Below, piece by piece: positions 1 through 9,468 of a stretch of 64,000 nucleotides of DNA. The DNA is taken from contig NZ_JBBKTT010000001.1 of NCBI RefSeq assembly GCF_037892425.1, positions 3,844,001-3,908,000 of the forward strand, written 5' to 3'. The notes beneath the pieces are model-generated. The model was given only the letters and a program-made list of their open reading frames with translations, was not told where the DNA came from and did not search any database. The DNA comes from Lacibacter sp. H375 (lineage in GTDB: Bacteria; Bacteroidota; Bacteroidia; Chitinophagales; Chitinophagaceae). Numbering within the stretch: the first letter of the stretch is position 1; the number at the start of each line of letters is the position of its first letter. The position numbers were made by a program, and so were the translations under genes.

Positions 1-1
1 C

Positions 2-1324
2 AAAAAAACAGGCGCACATTATTTTATCTTGCAACCAACGGCAAAAGGTTTGTTTGAATGCAGTTTCAGTTTTTCGGAGAAGAAGCCTGTAACAAAAATC
101 ACCAATTTTTTCAAAACAAAACAAAGCAGTGAACTAACCTGGAAGAAGTTCTGGTTAAGCGGTGGTGCTGTTGATTTTTCTGCAACAAAAGATCCCCGTG
201 CATTTGAAATGGAAAGGAGAGTGGTGTTATCACAATACCTCACTAAAGTAAATTGTTCTTCTGCTTATCCACCGCAGGAAACAGGATTAACGTATAACAG
301 TTGGTTCGGCAAACCACATTTGGAAATGCATTGGTGGCATGCGGTACATTTTGCACAATGGGGCAGGCCTGAGCTGATGGAAAAAAGTTTAGACTGGTAT
401 TTCTCTGTCGCTGAAAAAGCAAAGCTCATTGCAAAGCGCCAGGGCTTTGAAGGTGTACGTTGGCAAAAGATGACGGACAATAACGGTGATGAAGCGCCAT
501 CATCTGTTGGTGCATTTCTCATTTGGCAGCAACCGCATTTTATTTATATGGCGGAGTTGCTGTATCGTCATAGCCCCAACAGTAAAACATTAAATAAGTA
601 TAAAGAATTGTTGTTTGCTACAGCCGATTTCATGGCATCGTTTCCTTCTTACAATGCAGCAACAAAAAAATATAATCTTGGTAAAGGCTTGATCCCTGCG
701 CAGGAATGTTTTGATGCAGTATCAACATTCAATCCAACCTATGAATTATCGTATTGGAGTTGGGCATTGGAAGTGGCACAACAATGGAGAGTTCGTTCGG
801 GTTTGCCAAGAGAAAAGAAATGGGATGAGATCATTAACAATCTTGCACCATTGCCACAGTTGAATGGTGTTTATCTTGCTGCAGGCAATACACCCGATTG
901 TTATGAGAAAGGTTCGAAGTATTTAACCGATCATCCTGCCGTGTTAGGAGCATACAGTACGATCCCTGCTGCAAACGGATTGGATACTGTGGTAATGAAG
1001 AAAACCTATTTTACCGTATTGGAAAAATGGGATTGGAATGAAACATGGGGTTGGGATTATCCGCTGATGGCGATGACGGCTGCACGTTTGCACATGGGCG
1101 AAGAAGCAGTGAATGCATTGCTGATGCCGGTCAGAACAAATACTTATTTAATTAACGGACATAATTTCCAGGATGATCGTTTAACGATTTATCTTCCCGG
1201 TAATGGTGGGGTGCTGAATGCAGTGGCGTTGATGTGCACCGGTGCAGATGCAGATAAAGGAATCAATATCGGTTTTCCGAAAACATGGAATGTGAAATGG
1301 GAAGGGTTAAAGAAAATGTTTTAA
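2..1324 (+). CDS. Partial alpha/alpha-barrel glycoside hydrolase-like protein (5' end missing)
   Basis: The reading frame is open from the window edge with no ATG, so this is the C-terminal ~440 residues of a longer protein; a TTG at 29 is inside the gene, not its start. The sequence is rich in Trp, Tyr and His helices (HWWHAVHFAQW, WNETWGWDYP), the look of an (alpha/alpha)6 toroid glycosidase domain followed by a short beta-rich tail. I cannot assign a CAZy family. Its stop overlaps the ATG of the DUF4450 gene by one base (TAATG), so the two are almost certainly translationally coupled and work on the same glycan. It could be a GH65/GH78-like fold or an uncharacterised Bacteroidota family; only the fold type is supported. 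Confidence 0.6.
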   Translation, partial: KKTGAHYFILQPTAKGLFECSFSFSEKKPVTKITNFFKTKQSSELTWKKFWLSGGAVDFSATKDPRAFEMERRVVLSQYLTKVNCSSAYPPQETGLTYNSWFGKPHLEMHWWHAVHFAQWGRPELMEKSLDWYFSVAEKAKLIAKRQGFEGVRWQKMTDNNGDEAPSSVGAFLIWQQPHFIYMAELLYRHSPNSKTLNKYKELLFATADFMASFPSYNAATKKYNLGKGLIPAQECFDAVSTFNPTYELSYWSWALEVAQQWRVRSGLPREKKWDEIINNLAPLPQLNGVYLAAGNTPDCYEKGSKYLTDHPAVLGAYSTIPAANGLDTVVMKKTYFTVLEKWDWNETWGWDYPLMAMTAARLHMGEEAVNALLMPVRTNTYLINGHNFQDDRLTIYLPGNGGVLNAVALMCTGADADKGINIGFPKTWNVKWEGLKKMF

Positions 1325-4300
1325 TGAAGAGATTTGTTTCAGTTATAATTAGTTTGTTTTTTTTGTTAACTGCAAGTGATGCGCAGGAAACAAAAAAGCT
1401 ATGGCATGGTATTGAACGGGAGTTACGGTATCGTCCTGAAGGAAATGATATTGTCATTGAAAACGGAACAAGACGTTTCAATCGTGCGTTGTATGGCGGC
1501 AATACGGCGTTTCGTGCAGAAGCAGGTGATTTGCCTGAGTTTGCATTATATATGCCGGGCATGGGTGGTAATCTGAAGTTTGGCATTCTTGTAAACGGTA
1601 AAAGTAAATGGCTGATCGAGTGTAAAAAGATCAAAGCGATCTATCGTGCAGGCTCGATGCTGTACGAAATAAAAGATGAGTTGCTGGGTGAGGGTATTAT
1701 TCGTCTGCATATAATCGCCTTATATGCAAGCGAAGGAATGATCGTTCAACTGCAAACAGAAAATATTTCAACTGCTGTACAGTTAGTGGCCGTATATGGT
1801 GGTGCTACAGGAAAAAAGTTTTCACGTGATGGTGATATTGGTGCTGACCCTGAGTCTTCGTTTTATTTGAAACCTGAGTATTGCAAGGATAATATCTACA
1901 AGATCAATAAAAATAATTTCAGCCTTCTATATGGTTTTGCAAAACCGTTGAGTGAAGAGGAGCGATACGAAGTGCAACATCTTCCTGCAAATACAACTAA
2001 TTCTTCAGCAGCTGAAAAAGGAAAAGAACTTATTGGAATTTTTCCAAAATCATCAGTACTGAAAATTAAGGATGCCACTCAGCAGCAATCGCCTGCAAAA
2101 TTATTACAGGCTGATACTAATGTAACAGCGCCAATAGCAACCGCAACTCTTCAATTGAAAAATAAGGAAATTTATTACTTCACAGTACAAAAACCTGCAA
2201 AGAATACAATTGTTTATTATGATGTATTACCACAATTGTTTCAGCAGGCAGAAGCAGCAAGAAAGAAGCTCGCAGATCGCATTAAAGTATCAACACCTGA
2301 TCCGTTCATCAATACATTAGGTTCCGTATTAGGCATTGCTGCTGATGCGGTGTGGGAAGATCCAACCTTTATGCATGGTGCCATTGCATGGCGTATGCGT
2401 TTGAATGGTTGGCGTGGTGCTTATATTGCGGATGTGTTTGGCTGGCACGATCGGGCTAAAAAACATTTTGACAGTTATGCATTATCACAAATAACCACGC
2501 CTGCAAAAACGGGAGTAGTGATGGATACTGCTTTACATCTTGCCCGGCATCAGGAAAAAGTGGGCACACAACTATTCAGTGATGGATATATCACACGCAA
2601 TCCAAATGGTTATGTTGGTGCACATCATTACGATATGAACCTCGTGTTCATCGATCAGTTGCTCAATCATTTTAACTGGAATGGTGATACAGCTTATGTT
2701 AGGCAAATGTGGCCATTGCTTGTTCGTCATCTTAATTGGGAGAAACGAAACTTTGATGCAGATGGCGATGGCTTGTATGATTCGTATGCAGCGATATGGG
2801 CAAGTGATGCATTGCAATACAGTGGAGGAGGTGTTACACATTCGTCGGCGTATAACTATCGTTCAAATAAAGTGACTGCACAGCTTGCAAAGATTGTTGC
2901 TGTTGATGGCAGCAAGTATGAAGCAGAAGCAACAAAGATTTTAAAGGCCATCAATCAACAATTGTGGATGAGGAATAAGGGCTGGTATGCTGAGTATAAA
3001 GATCTGTTGGGAAATAAACTGCTGCATGAATCGGCTGCATTGTGGACGATCTATCATGCGCTTGATGAAGGTATTGCTGATCCGTTTCAATCGTATCAAT
3101 CATTGCAATATGTAAACTATTACATTCCGCATATTCCTATTGTTGCGAAGGGATTGAAAGATTCATCGCTTTATACATTGTCAACCACTAACTGGCAACC
3201 TTACACCTGGAGTTTGAATAATGTAGCCTTGGCTGAACTGCTGCACACTGCATTGGCTTACTGGCAGGGTGGAGATAAAGAAGAAGCGTATCGTTTGTGG
3301 AAGAGTTCGTTAATGGAGAGTATGTATCTCGGTGCAAGTCCGGGGAGTATTCAGCAACTAAGTTTTTATGATGCGATAAGAGGAGAGTTGTACAGGGATT
3401 TTGCTGATCCGATCGCCATGGCCGGCAGAACATTGGTGGAAGGTTTGTTTGGTGTATTGCCCGATGCGTTGAATGATCGGTTGGTTATTAAACCGGGCTT
3501 ACCGAAACAATGGAATAATGCAGCACTCACGACACCCAACATTCAGTTTGTGTTCAAACGCACACGCTTAACCGAAGAATATATATTGCAGCCAAACTTC
3601 AGTAAGCAGCTGAAGCTGCAATTGATCATTCCTGCTTACAGAGAATCTGTCGAATCTATTACGGTAAATGGTAAGCCAGTACAATGGAAAGTCGTTGACA
3701 GTGTTATCGGCACACCATCTCTACAGATCGATGCTGCGCCTGCAAAATCCTATGTGGTTGTTATTAAATGGAAGGGAGAAGGATTTGAAAAACCCGTTCA
3801 TGAACAAGCATACAACAGCAAAGAACTGGTACAGGTGAAATTGAATAGGGCGATCATCACAAATACCTATCAACCGGTGGAAGTGCTGCGGAATTTAGTG
3901 CGTACACCAAATGCGGTATCGGGTAACCTGAACAATGCAGGTTTAAACAGTTTGTACCTGCAGTTGAAGCAAGGCGATTTCAGTTGGTTTGAGCCATTAA
4001 GTTTTTCATTGTTCGAAGATGAACCATTTGTTGAAACTGTAACGATCACTCCCGAAACAAAATTCGAAACAGTTGATATTACGCAGCATTTCAATGATGC
4101 AGTCACAAATATTTTTAAGAATGAATATTTATCGCCCCGTCCAACTGTTCCAACGTTGCAATTGCCAACACAGGGCATTGGCAACTGGGCTTACCCACTA
4201 ACAACGGCCAATATCAATGATAGTGGTTTGCGTGTAAAAGCAGGGGTGAAGAATGAATTGCTGATCAACAAGATTCCATTTAAAACAACCTCCACCGAAA

Positions 4301-4779
4301 AAAAGAATATCGTGTTTACATCCATGTGGGATAATTATCCTGATTCTGTTGTACTGCCGTTGAGCGGAACTGCATCGTATGCGTATTTCTTAATGGCAGG
4401 CAGTACCAATCCTATGCAGAGCAGACTGGTGAACGGAACGGTTGTTGTGAAATATACCGATGGTACATCTTCAGTGCTTGAATTAAAAAACCCGGAGAAC
4501 TGGTGGCCAATTGAACAGGATTATTTTGTGGATGGATTTGCATTCACTACTGATGCAGAAAAGCCAACACGGGTTTTATTAAAAACAGGAGAAGTGATGC
4601 CGGCAAATTACAGATACACGGGCATCAAAGGTTTTTCCAACTTTGGTATTGAGGGCGGAGCAGCAACTGTGCTGAATTTAAAACTGAATCCTCACAAACA
4701 ATTAAAAAGTCTAACACTGAAAACCATTGCCAATGATGTGGTGATTGGGTTGATGAGTGTTACATTAGTTAAAAGATGA
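1324..4779 (+). CDS. DUF4450-type large secreted glycan-degradation protein
   Basis: About 1151 residues, starting at the ATG that overlaps the upstream stop; this start gives a clean signal peptide ending near DAQ, whereas an upstream ATG at 1285 would bury it. The N-terminal part carries motifs I associate with DUF4450 proteins of Bacteroidota (GTRRFNRALYGG, FALYMPGMGGN). The middle (about residues 330-700) is a helical, Trp-rich barrel-like region with acidic motifs such as YDSYAAIWASD. The C-terminal ~400 residues look like beta-sandwich modules. The family is typically found in carbohydrate loci, and a six-hairpin glycosidase role is inferred, not shown. The next gene starts within its stop (ATGA), indicating one operon of at least three genes. 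Substrate unknown; neighbouring pectin genes make a pectic glycan a reasonable guess. Confidence 0.65.
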   Translation: MKRFVSVIISLFFLLTASDAQETKKLWHGIERELRYRPEGNDIVIENGTRRFNRALYGGNTAFRAEAGDLPEFALYMPGMGGNLKFGILVNGKSKWLIECKKIKAIYRAGSMLYEIKDELLGEGIIRLHIIALYASEGMIVQLQTENISTAVQLVAVYGGATGKKFSRDGDIGADPESSFYLKPEYCKDNIYKINKNNFSLLYGFAKPLSEEERYEVQHLPANTTNSSAAEKGKELIGIFPKSSVLKIKDATQQQSPAKLLQADTNVTAPIATATLQLKNKEIYYFTVQKPAKNTIVYYDVLPQLFQQAEAARKKLADRIKVSTPDPFINTLGSVLGIAADAVWEDPTFMHGAIAWRMRLNGWRGAYIADVFGWHDRAKKHFDSYALSQITTPAKTGVVMDTALHLARHQEKVGTQLFSDGYITRNPNGYVGAHHYDMNLVFIDQLLNHFNWNGDTAYVRQMWPLLVRHLNWEKRNFDADGDGLYDSYAAIWASDALQYSGGGVTHSSAYNYRSNKVTAQLAKIVAVDGSKYEAEATKILKAINQQLWMRNKGWYAEYKDLLGNKLLHESAALWTIYHALDEGIADPFQSYQSLQYVNYYIPHIPIVAKGLKDSSLYTLSTTNWQPYTWSLNNVALAELLHTALAYWQGGDKEEAYRLWKSSLMESMYLGASPGSIQQLSFYDAIRGELYRDFADPIAMAGRTLVEGLFGVLPDALNDRLVIKPGLPKQWNNAALTTPNIQFVFKRTRLTEEYILQPNFSKQLKLQLIIPAYRESVESITVNGKPVQWKVVDSVIGTPSLQIDAAPAKSYVVVIKWKGEGFEKPVHEQAYNSKELVQVKLNRAIITNTYQPVEVLRNLVRTPNAVSGNLNNAGLNSLYLQLKQGDFSWFEPLSFSLFEDEPFVETVTITPETKFETVDITQHFNDAVTNIFKNEYLSPRPTVPTLQLPTQGIGNWAYPLTTANINDSGLRVKAGVKNELLINKIPFKTTSTEKKNIVFTSMWDNYPDSVVLPLSGTASYAYFLMAGSTNPMQSRLVNGTVVVKYTDGTSSVLELKNPENWWPIEQDYFVDGFAFTTDAEKPTRVLLKTGEVMPANYRYTGIKGFSNFGIEGGAATVLNLKLNPHKQLKSLTLKTIANDVVIGLMSVTLVKR

Positions 4780-5696
4780 AACGATTAATTTACTTCTTGC
4801 TGATCTTGTTGCCCGTTGTGGTAAATGCGCAGAACGATTCTGTGTACATCTTTGCTTATTTCAAAAACAACGGACAGGATGGATTGCATCTTGCTTACAG
4901 TACTGATGGTTTTACATGGATTGCATTAAAGAAAGACAGTTCATTTCTCAAACCAACTGTTGCAAAAGATAAACTGATGCGTGATCCCTGCATCATCCGT
5001 GGTGCAGATGGGTTGTTTCATATGGTATGGACAGTTAGCTGGAACGATAGGGGCATTGGTTATGCTAATTCAAAAGACCTGATCAACTGGAGTGAACAAC
5101 GTTTTATTCCTGTAATGATGCATGAAGATTCAGCACGCAACTGCTGGGCACCTGAAATCACTTACGATTCAAAGAGCAAGCAATACATGATATATTGGGC
5201 AACGACAATCGCTGGCAAATTCAAAACAGATCCGAAAGTAGAGAATGGTTACAATCACCGGATGTATTATGTACTGACGAAAGATTTTTCAACTTTCAGC
5301 AAAACAAAAATGCTGTACGATAAAGGCTTTAATGTAATTGATGCAACAATTGTTCCCGATGGAAAACAGTTTGTAATGTTTCTCAAAGATGAAACCAGAG
5401 AGCCCGTACAAAAGAATTTGAAAATTGCTATGAGTAAAAAGATCAACAAGGGTTACAGCAATGCATCTGTACCCATCACCGGTAATTATTGGGCTGAGGG
5501 GCCAACTACGTTGAAGATCAACGGTACTTGGATCGTTTACTTTGATAAATACAGGGATCATAAATATGGTGCGGTACAATCAACTGATTTAAAAAACTGG
5601 ACAGATGTTTCGGATAAATTAACTATGCCCAAAGGAATTCGTCATGGAACGATCTTTACGATCAGCAAAGAAGAGTTTGAATTGTTGCCGAAGTAG
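4776..5696 (+). CDS. Secreted GH43-like five-bladed beta-propeller glycosidase
   Basis: 306 residues with a signal peptide ending near VNAQ. The spacing of propeller motifs resembles GH43/GH32-type enzymes: an early acid in MRDPC (about residue 71), CWAPEI (about 125-130) and a later acid in AEGPT (about 240). The final propeller blade ends with RHGTIF. Members of these families remove arabinose, xylose or galactose from plant glycans; the exact specificity cannot be read from the sequence. The ATG overlaps the stop of the DUF4450 gene by four bases, so it is the third gene of that operon. It is shorter than GH43 enzymes carrying accessory beta-sandwich domains, so a single catalytic domain is present. 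Confidence 0.65.
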   Translation: MKRLIYFLLILLPVVVNAQNDSVYIFAYFKNNGQDGLHLAYSTDGFTWIALKKDSSFLKPTVAKDKLMRDPCIIRGADGLFHMVWTVSWNDRGIGYANSKDLINWSEQRFIPVMMHEDSARNCWAPEITYDSKSKQYMIYWATTIAGKFKTDPKVENGYNHRMYYVLTKDFSTFSKTKMLYDKGFNVIDATIVPDGKQFVMFLKDETREPVQKNLKIAMSKKINKGYSNASVPITGNYWAEGPTTLKINGTWIVYFDKYRDHKYGAVQSTDLKNWTDVSDKLTMPKGIRHGTIFTISKEEFELLPK

Positions 5697-5742
5697 GATA
5701 GTTAGAAAATATTATAGTTATTAAAACACCTAAAACTTACTT

Positions 5743-6042
5743 ATGAAGAAAAGCAGTTTCTATCGTTCCGTTTCTCAAACCTTATTTTTAGCAGGAATAC
5801 TTTCAGCGGTTATCATAGTCAAGTACCCACTTACAATTTTTATTTGGGTTTTGATGTTACTTATTGCAGCGGAACAACTGATCATTTACAAACAACTTTA
5901 CGTTGTCGAGAATAAAGTTTCGGAAAGTGAATCAAAGAAAATGGTGAGTACCCAGAGGATGGTTGCAAGAATTATACAGATTGTTATTTTGATCAGTGGC
6001 GTTTTAATGGCAAGTCAAACTTTTCACAAGATCAAATTCTGA
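5743..6042 (+). CDS. Small hypothetical membrane protein
   Basis: 99 residues, not recognised. Two hydrophobic stretches close together (about residues 13-45) are followed by a charged Lys/Glu-rich connector and a third hydrophobic helix (about 74-92), so three membrane segments are likely. It starts 46 bases after the GH43-like gene, on the same strand, and ends four bases before the convergent MFS gene. The spacing is looser than within the operon upstream, so it may be transcribed separately. No catalytic motif is visible. Confidence 0.55.
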   Translation: MKKSSFYRSVSQTLFLAGILSAVIIVKYPLTIFIWVLMLLIAAEQLIIYKQLYVVENKVSESESKKMVSTQRMVARIIQIVILISGVLMASQTFHKIKF

Positions 6043-6046
6043 CAGG

Positions 6047-7210
6047 CTACGTAAGTTTTAACTTGCTGATCATATAACTGATCACCAAACCCAGCAATGC
6101 AATCACTGCAAACGAGGCACGCAGTCCTGCCAGTTCAGCTATATAACCAATCAATGGAGGCCCCATCAAAAAGCCTAGAAAGCCCACACCGGAAACTGTT
6201 GCAATGGCAATCCCACTCGCCACATCTTTTACTTTGCCTGCTGTACTATATACTAAAGGAATAATGCTGCTTACACCAAAGCCGACAATTAAAAAGCCAA
6301 TGGTTGACATGATGATGTTCGGGAATAAAACCGCTGTCATCATTCCTGTGAAGATCAGCACCCCACTTATCTGTACCATTTTTGTTCGGCCAAAACGTTC
6401 GGCAAGTTTATCGCCTGTAAATCGTCCCGTAGCCATCATGATCATAAAAGAAGCATAACCCAGCGATACCAGTTCGCCTTTTACTTCTACCACTTCTTTA
6501 AAATACACACCGCTCCAATCGAACATACAACCTTCTGCACTCAAACAACAGAAAGCGATCAGTCCTAGTTGCAATAACAAACCTTTCGGCATCTGGAATC
6601 GTTTAAGCGACGAAGCTTTGCGACTGGTTGGCGTAAGGATTAGATATTTCTGAAAAAAGATGTTCAGTGTAATTACCATTGCGGCAACGATCATGAAGTG
6701 ATACATCGGCACTAATTCCAAACGCATCATCAATAAGCCAACTAATGCCCCGGTAAAACCGGCAGTGCTCCATACACCATGAAATGATGCAAGAATGGAT
6801 CGTCCATACAATGCCTCAGCATTCACGGCTTGTGTGTTCACTGAAATATTACAGAGGTTACCAGTTAATCCAAATACATACAAACATAAAGCTAACAACC
6901 AAGGTGAGTTGGCCATGCCGATCGTGATCAATGTTAATGCATAACCTACAGCAGCAAGGCGTAAAATATATTTACTGCCAAACCGTGTCACTAATTTTCC
7001 ACTGAAAGGCATCATGGTTAATTGCCCGGCAGGCAATGCCAACAAAATACTTCCTAATGCTGCTTCTGATAAATGTAAAGTTGTTTTAATGTCGGGTATT
7101 CGGCTTGCCCAACTGGCAAAGCAAATGCCCTGGCAGAAAAAGAATACAGATACGGCAATGCGCATCTGAAGATTTGTGTAATGGTTGGTTGCTGTTGAAA
7201 TAGTAGTCAA
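6047..7210 (-). CDS. MFS transporter, YbjJ-like
   Basis: About 387 residues with some twelve hydrophobic segments. ASWASRIPDIK near the N-terminus, the loop-2 region with GKLVTRFGSK, and FLMGPPLIGY before the last helices match the YbjJ-type branch of the major facilitator superfamily. It would sit in the inner membrane; substrate unknown, with a sugar or sugar acid from the pectin genes as a reasonable inference. The start is ambiguous: the longest form uses TTG at 7210, and the first ATG is at 7165, just before the first helix. Related proteins usually have a dozen residues before helix 1, which favours the TTG. It diverges from the rhamnogalacturonan operon, so the two may share regulation through 7211-7322. 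Confidence 0.8.
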   Translation of the reverse strand: MTTISTATNHYTNLQMRIAVSVFFFCQGICFASWASRIPDIKTTLHLSEAALGSILLALPAGQLTMMPFSGKLVTRFGSKYILRLAAVGYALTLITIGMANSPWLLALCLYVFGLTGNLCNISVNTQAVNAEALYGRSILASFHGVWSTAGFTGALVGLLMMRLELVPMYHFMIVAAMVITLNIFFQKYLILTPTSRKASSLKRFQMPKGLLLQLGLIAFCCLSAEGCMFDWSGVYFKEVVEVKGELVSLGYASFMIMMATGRFTGDKLAERFGRTKMVQISGVLIFTGMMTAVLFPNIIMSTIGFLIVGFGVSSIIPLVYSTAGKVKDVASGIAIATVSGVGFLGFLMGPPLIGYIAELAGLRASFAVIALLGLVISYMISKLKLT

Positions 7211-7226
7211 ATTCTGTAATAAGTGA

Positions 7227-7234
7227 CAAAATTA
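7227..7234 (-). promoter_or_regulatory. Candidate Bacteroidota -7 element for the MFS gene
   Basis: Read on the minus strand this is TAATTTTG, an exact match to the TAnnTTTG consensus of Bacteroidota primary sigma factors. It lies 17 bases upstream of the TTG start at 7210. A clear -33 TTTG at the usual spacing is not visible, so the call is tentative. Confidence 0.35.
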
Positions 7235-7281
7235 CCCCAAAAACAACGGTTAGTCGCTGCATAATCGTAATAAAATCAAGT

Positions 7282-7301
7282 AAACGTTTTCGCAAACGTT
7301 T
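7282..7301. promoter_or_regulatory. Operator-like near-palindrome (two AAACGTTT sites)
   Basis: Two copies of the 8-bp palindrome AAACGTTT lie four bases apart (7282-7289 and 7294-7301), and the whole 20-bp block matches its reverse complement at 18 positions. AAACGTTT with a central CG is typical of LacI/GalR-family operators. It is centrally placed between the divergent MFS and PL11 genes, so it could control both. No LacI-family gene is present in the window, so the regulator is unknown. Confidence 0.5.
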
Positions 7302-7364
7302 GTACAGGATGAAGCAGGATAGATGTGGCTCATTCAGTGGCTAATTTGTGAACCAAAGATTGCT

Positions 7365-9467
7365 ATGCTGCTTGTTTGTAAAACAAAAACTGTCTGTTTA
7401 CTTCTGTTCTGTTGTATTGTATTGCAATTATCAGCACAACGGAAAATGGAAAAACTAAACCGTGGCACCGTTGCAGTTCGTGTAAACAGTTCGGAAGTTT
7501 TTCTCAGTTGGCGATTGATGGGTACAGAAACATCAACCACTTCCTTTAATATTTATCGTGACGGCGTAAAGATCAATGCAACACCAATTACAGGTGCAAC
7601 CAATTACAAACATAGTACAACAACAAATGGTATTTACATGGTTAAGGCCGTGATAGATGCTGTTGAAGAAAGTAATAGTGTGGAAGCTTCTGTGTGGGCG
7701 CAACAATACAAACAGATACCGATACAACAACCGGCTGGTGGTACAACTCCCGATGCAGTTGCCTATACTTACACAGCAAATGATGCCAGTGTGGGAGATC
7801 TTGATGGTGATGGCGAATATGAGATCATCCTGAAATGGGATCCTACTAATTCAAAAGACAATTCACAATCAGGTTATACAGGCAATGTATATCTCGACGC
7901 CTATAAAATGAACGGTACCAGGTTGTGGCGTATTGATCTTGGCATTAACATTCGTGCAGGTGCACACTACACACAGTTTCTTGTTTACGATTTTGATAGC
8001 GATGGTAAAGCCGAAGTGGCCTGTAAAACTGCAGATGGCACAAAAGATGGTATTGGATCAATCATTGGTAATGCATCTGTTGATCATCGTAACAGTAATG
8101 GTTATGTATTAAGTGGCTCAGAGTATTTAACGGTGTTCAATGGAATAACAGGTGCTGCAATGGATACCAAACCTTATACACCAGCAAGAGGAACTGTAAG
8201 CAGTTGGGGTGATAGTTATGGTAATCGTGTCGATCGTTTTATTGCAGCTGTTGCATATCTCGATGCTGTTCATCCAAGTATGGTGTTTGGTCGTGGTTAT
8301 TATACACGGCTGGTACGTAGTGCCTGGGATTTTAAAAACGGGCAATTAACACAACGCTGGATATTTGATAGTAATACAAGTGGCAATAGCAATTATGCCG
8401 GTATGGGTAATCATCAAATGACAGTGGGTGATGCAAATGCTGATGGAAAAGATGAAGTGTATAATGGATCAAGTGCAGTGAATTATGATGGTACAGGATT
8501 TTTTTCGAATGGTTTAGGTCATGGAGATGCATTACATATGAGTGATATGGATCCAGATAGACCTGGATTAGAGTTATGGCAGTGTTACGAAGAACCATCA
8601 AAGTATGCAGGTAAGGGCTTGCGTTTGTTTGCCGCTGCAACAGGTGTGCCTGTGTGGGGTGTAAATGCAACCGGTGATATTGGCCGGGCCTTAGCAGCGG
8701 ATATTGATCCCCGTTATAAAGGATATGAATGTTGGGGCTCTGCCGGTTATCTCTACAATGTAAAAGGCGATTCTATTGGTCCGTCAAGACCAACCATCAA
8801 TCATGCTGTATGGTGGGACGGTGATCTGCTAAGAGAAATACTGGATGATGAGAAACTGGAAAAGTGGGACTATCTCAATAACAGGCTCAATCGTTTATTG
8901 ACCTTATATCTTGCAAATCTGGGTTCAGCATCAAGTAATAATTCCACGAAAGCAAACCCTGCATTAACAGCAGATATATTGGGCGATTGGCGGGAAGAGA
9001 TCATCATGCGTAGCGGCGATAATCAATTCCTCAACATTTATACGACTGTAAATGAAACAACACATCGTATTTACACACTTATGCACGATCCACAATATCG
9101 TTTGGCCATTGCATGGCAAAATGCAGCATACAATCAACCGCCGCATCCGGGTTTTTATTTGGGAGATGGTATGAATGCAGCGCCAACACCCAACATTCAA
9201 CTGGTGAATGCTATAACAACTCCGGTTAGCGATCAAACTGTTTCTGCAATAACTGTTGATGTATTTCCTAACCCTTCCGTAAAAACTTTTTTCATCAGAG
9301 CAAACGGAAGCTTTAGTTTTCACATCTATGATGTTAATGGGAAACTGCAGCAACAAGGTTGGGCTGTAAATCAAACCGAAACAGGAGCAGGGTTAGCGGC
9401 AGGTGTGTATTTCGTGAAAGTAACAGCAAAGAAGCAACAAACAACAATTAAGATCATTAAACAATAA
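7365..9467 (+). CDS. Rhamnogalacturonan lyase, PL11, with T9SS C-terminal domain
   Basis: About 700 residues. I start it at 7365 because this ATG gives a standard signal peptide ending near LSAQ; an ATG at 7323 adds 14 residues in front. PL11 enzymes cleave the rhamnose-galacturonate backbone of rhamnogalacturonan I by beta-elimination. Supporting features are the N-terminal fibronectin-like segment (NRGTVAVRV, VFLSWRLMGTE), the eight-bladed propeller repeats with Ca-binding DLDGDGEYE and DANADGKDE loops, IRAGAHYTQF, and the conserved end HDPQYRLAIAWQ. The last ~75 residues (from VDVFPNPS) form a type IX secretion sorting domain, so this lyase should be exported across the outer membrane. It leads an operon of six closely spaced genes. 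Confidence 0.93.
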   Translation: MLLVCKTKTVCLLLFCCIVLQLSAQRKMEKLNRGTVAVRVNSSEVFLSWRLMGTETSTTSFNIYRDGVKINATPITGATNYKHSTTTNGIYMVKAVIDAVEESNSVEASVWAQQYKQIPIQQPAGGTTPDAVAYTYTANDASVGDLDGDGEYEIILKWDPTNSKDNSQSGYTGNVYLDAYKMNGTRLWRIDLGINIRAGAHYTQFLVYDFDSDGKAEVACKTADGTKDGIGSIIGNASVDHRNSNGYVLSGSEYLTVFNGITGAAMDTKPYTPARGTVSSWGDSYGNRVDRFIAAVAYLDAVHPSMVFGRGYYTRLVRSAWDFKNGQLTQRWIFDSNTSGNSNYAGMGNHQMTVGDANADGKDEVYNGSSAVNYDGTGFFSNGLGHGDALHMSDMDPDRPGLELWQCYEEPSKYAGKGLRLFAAATGVPVWGVNATGDIGRALAADIDPRYKGYECWGSAGYLYNVKGDSIGPSRPTINHAVWWDGDLLREILDDEKLEKWDYLNNRLNRLLTLYLANLGSASSNNSTKANPALTADILGDWREEIIMRSGDNQFLNIYTTVNETTHRIYTLMHDPQYRLAIAWQNAAYNQPPHPGFYLGDGMNAAPTPNIQLVNAITTPVSDQTVSAITVDVFPNPSVKTFFIRANGSFSFHIYDVNGKLQQQGWAVNQTETGAGLAAGVYFVKVTAKKQQTTIKIIKQ

Positions 9468-9468
9468 C

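Noticed and set aside
1285-1323. Earlier start for the DUF4450 gene
   Set aside because: It overlaps the preceding coding end and would put 13 charged residues ahead of an otherwise normal signal peptide; the TAATG overlap at 1324 is the usual coupling pattern.
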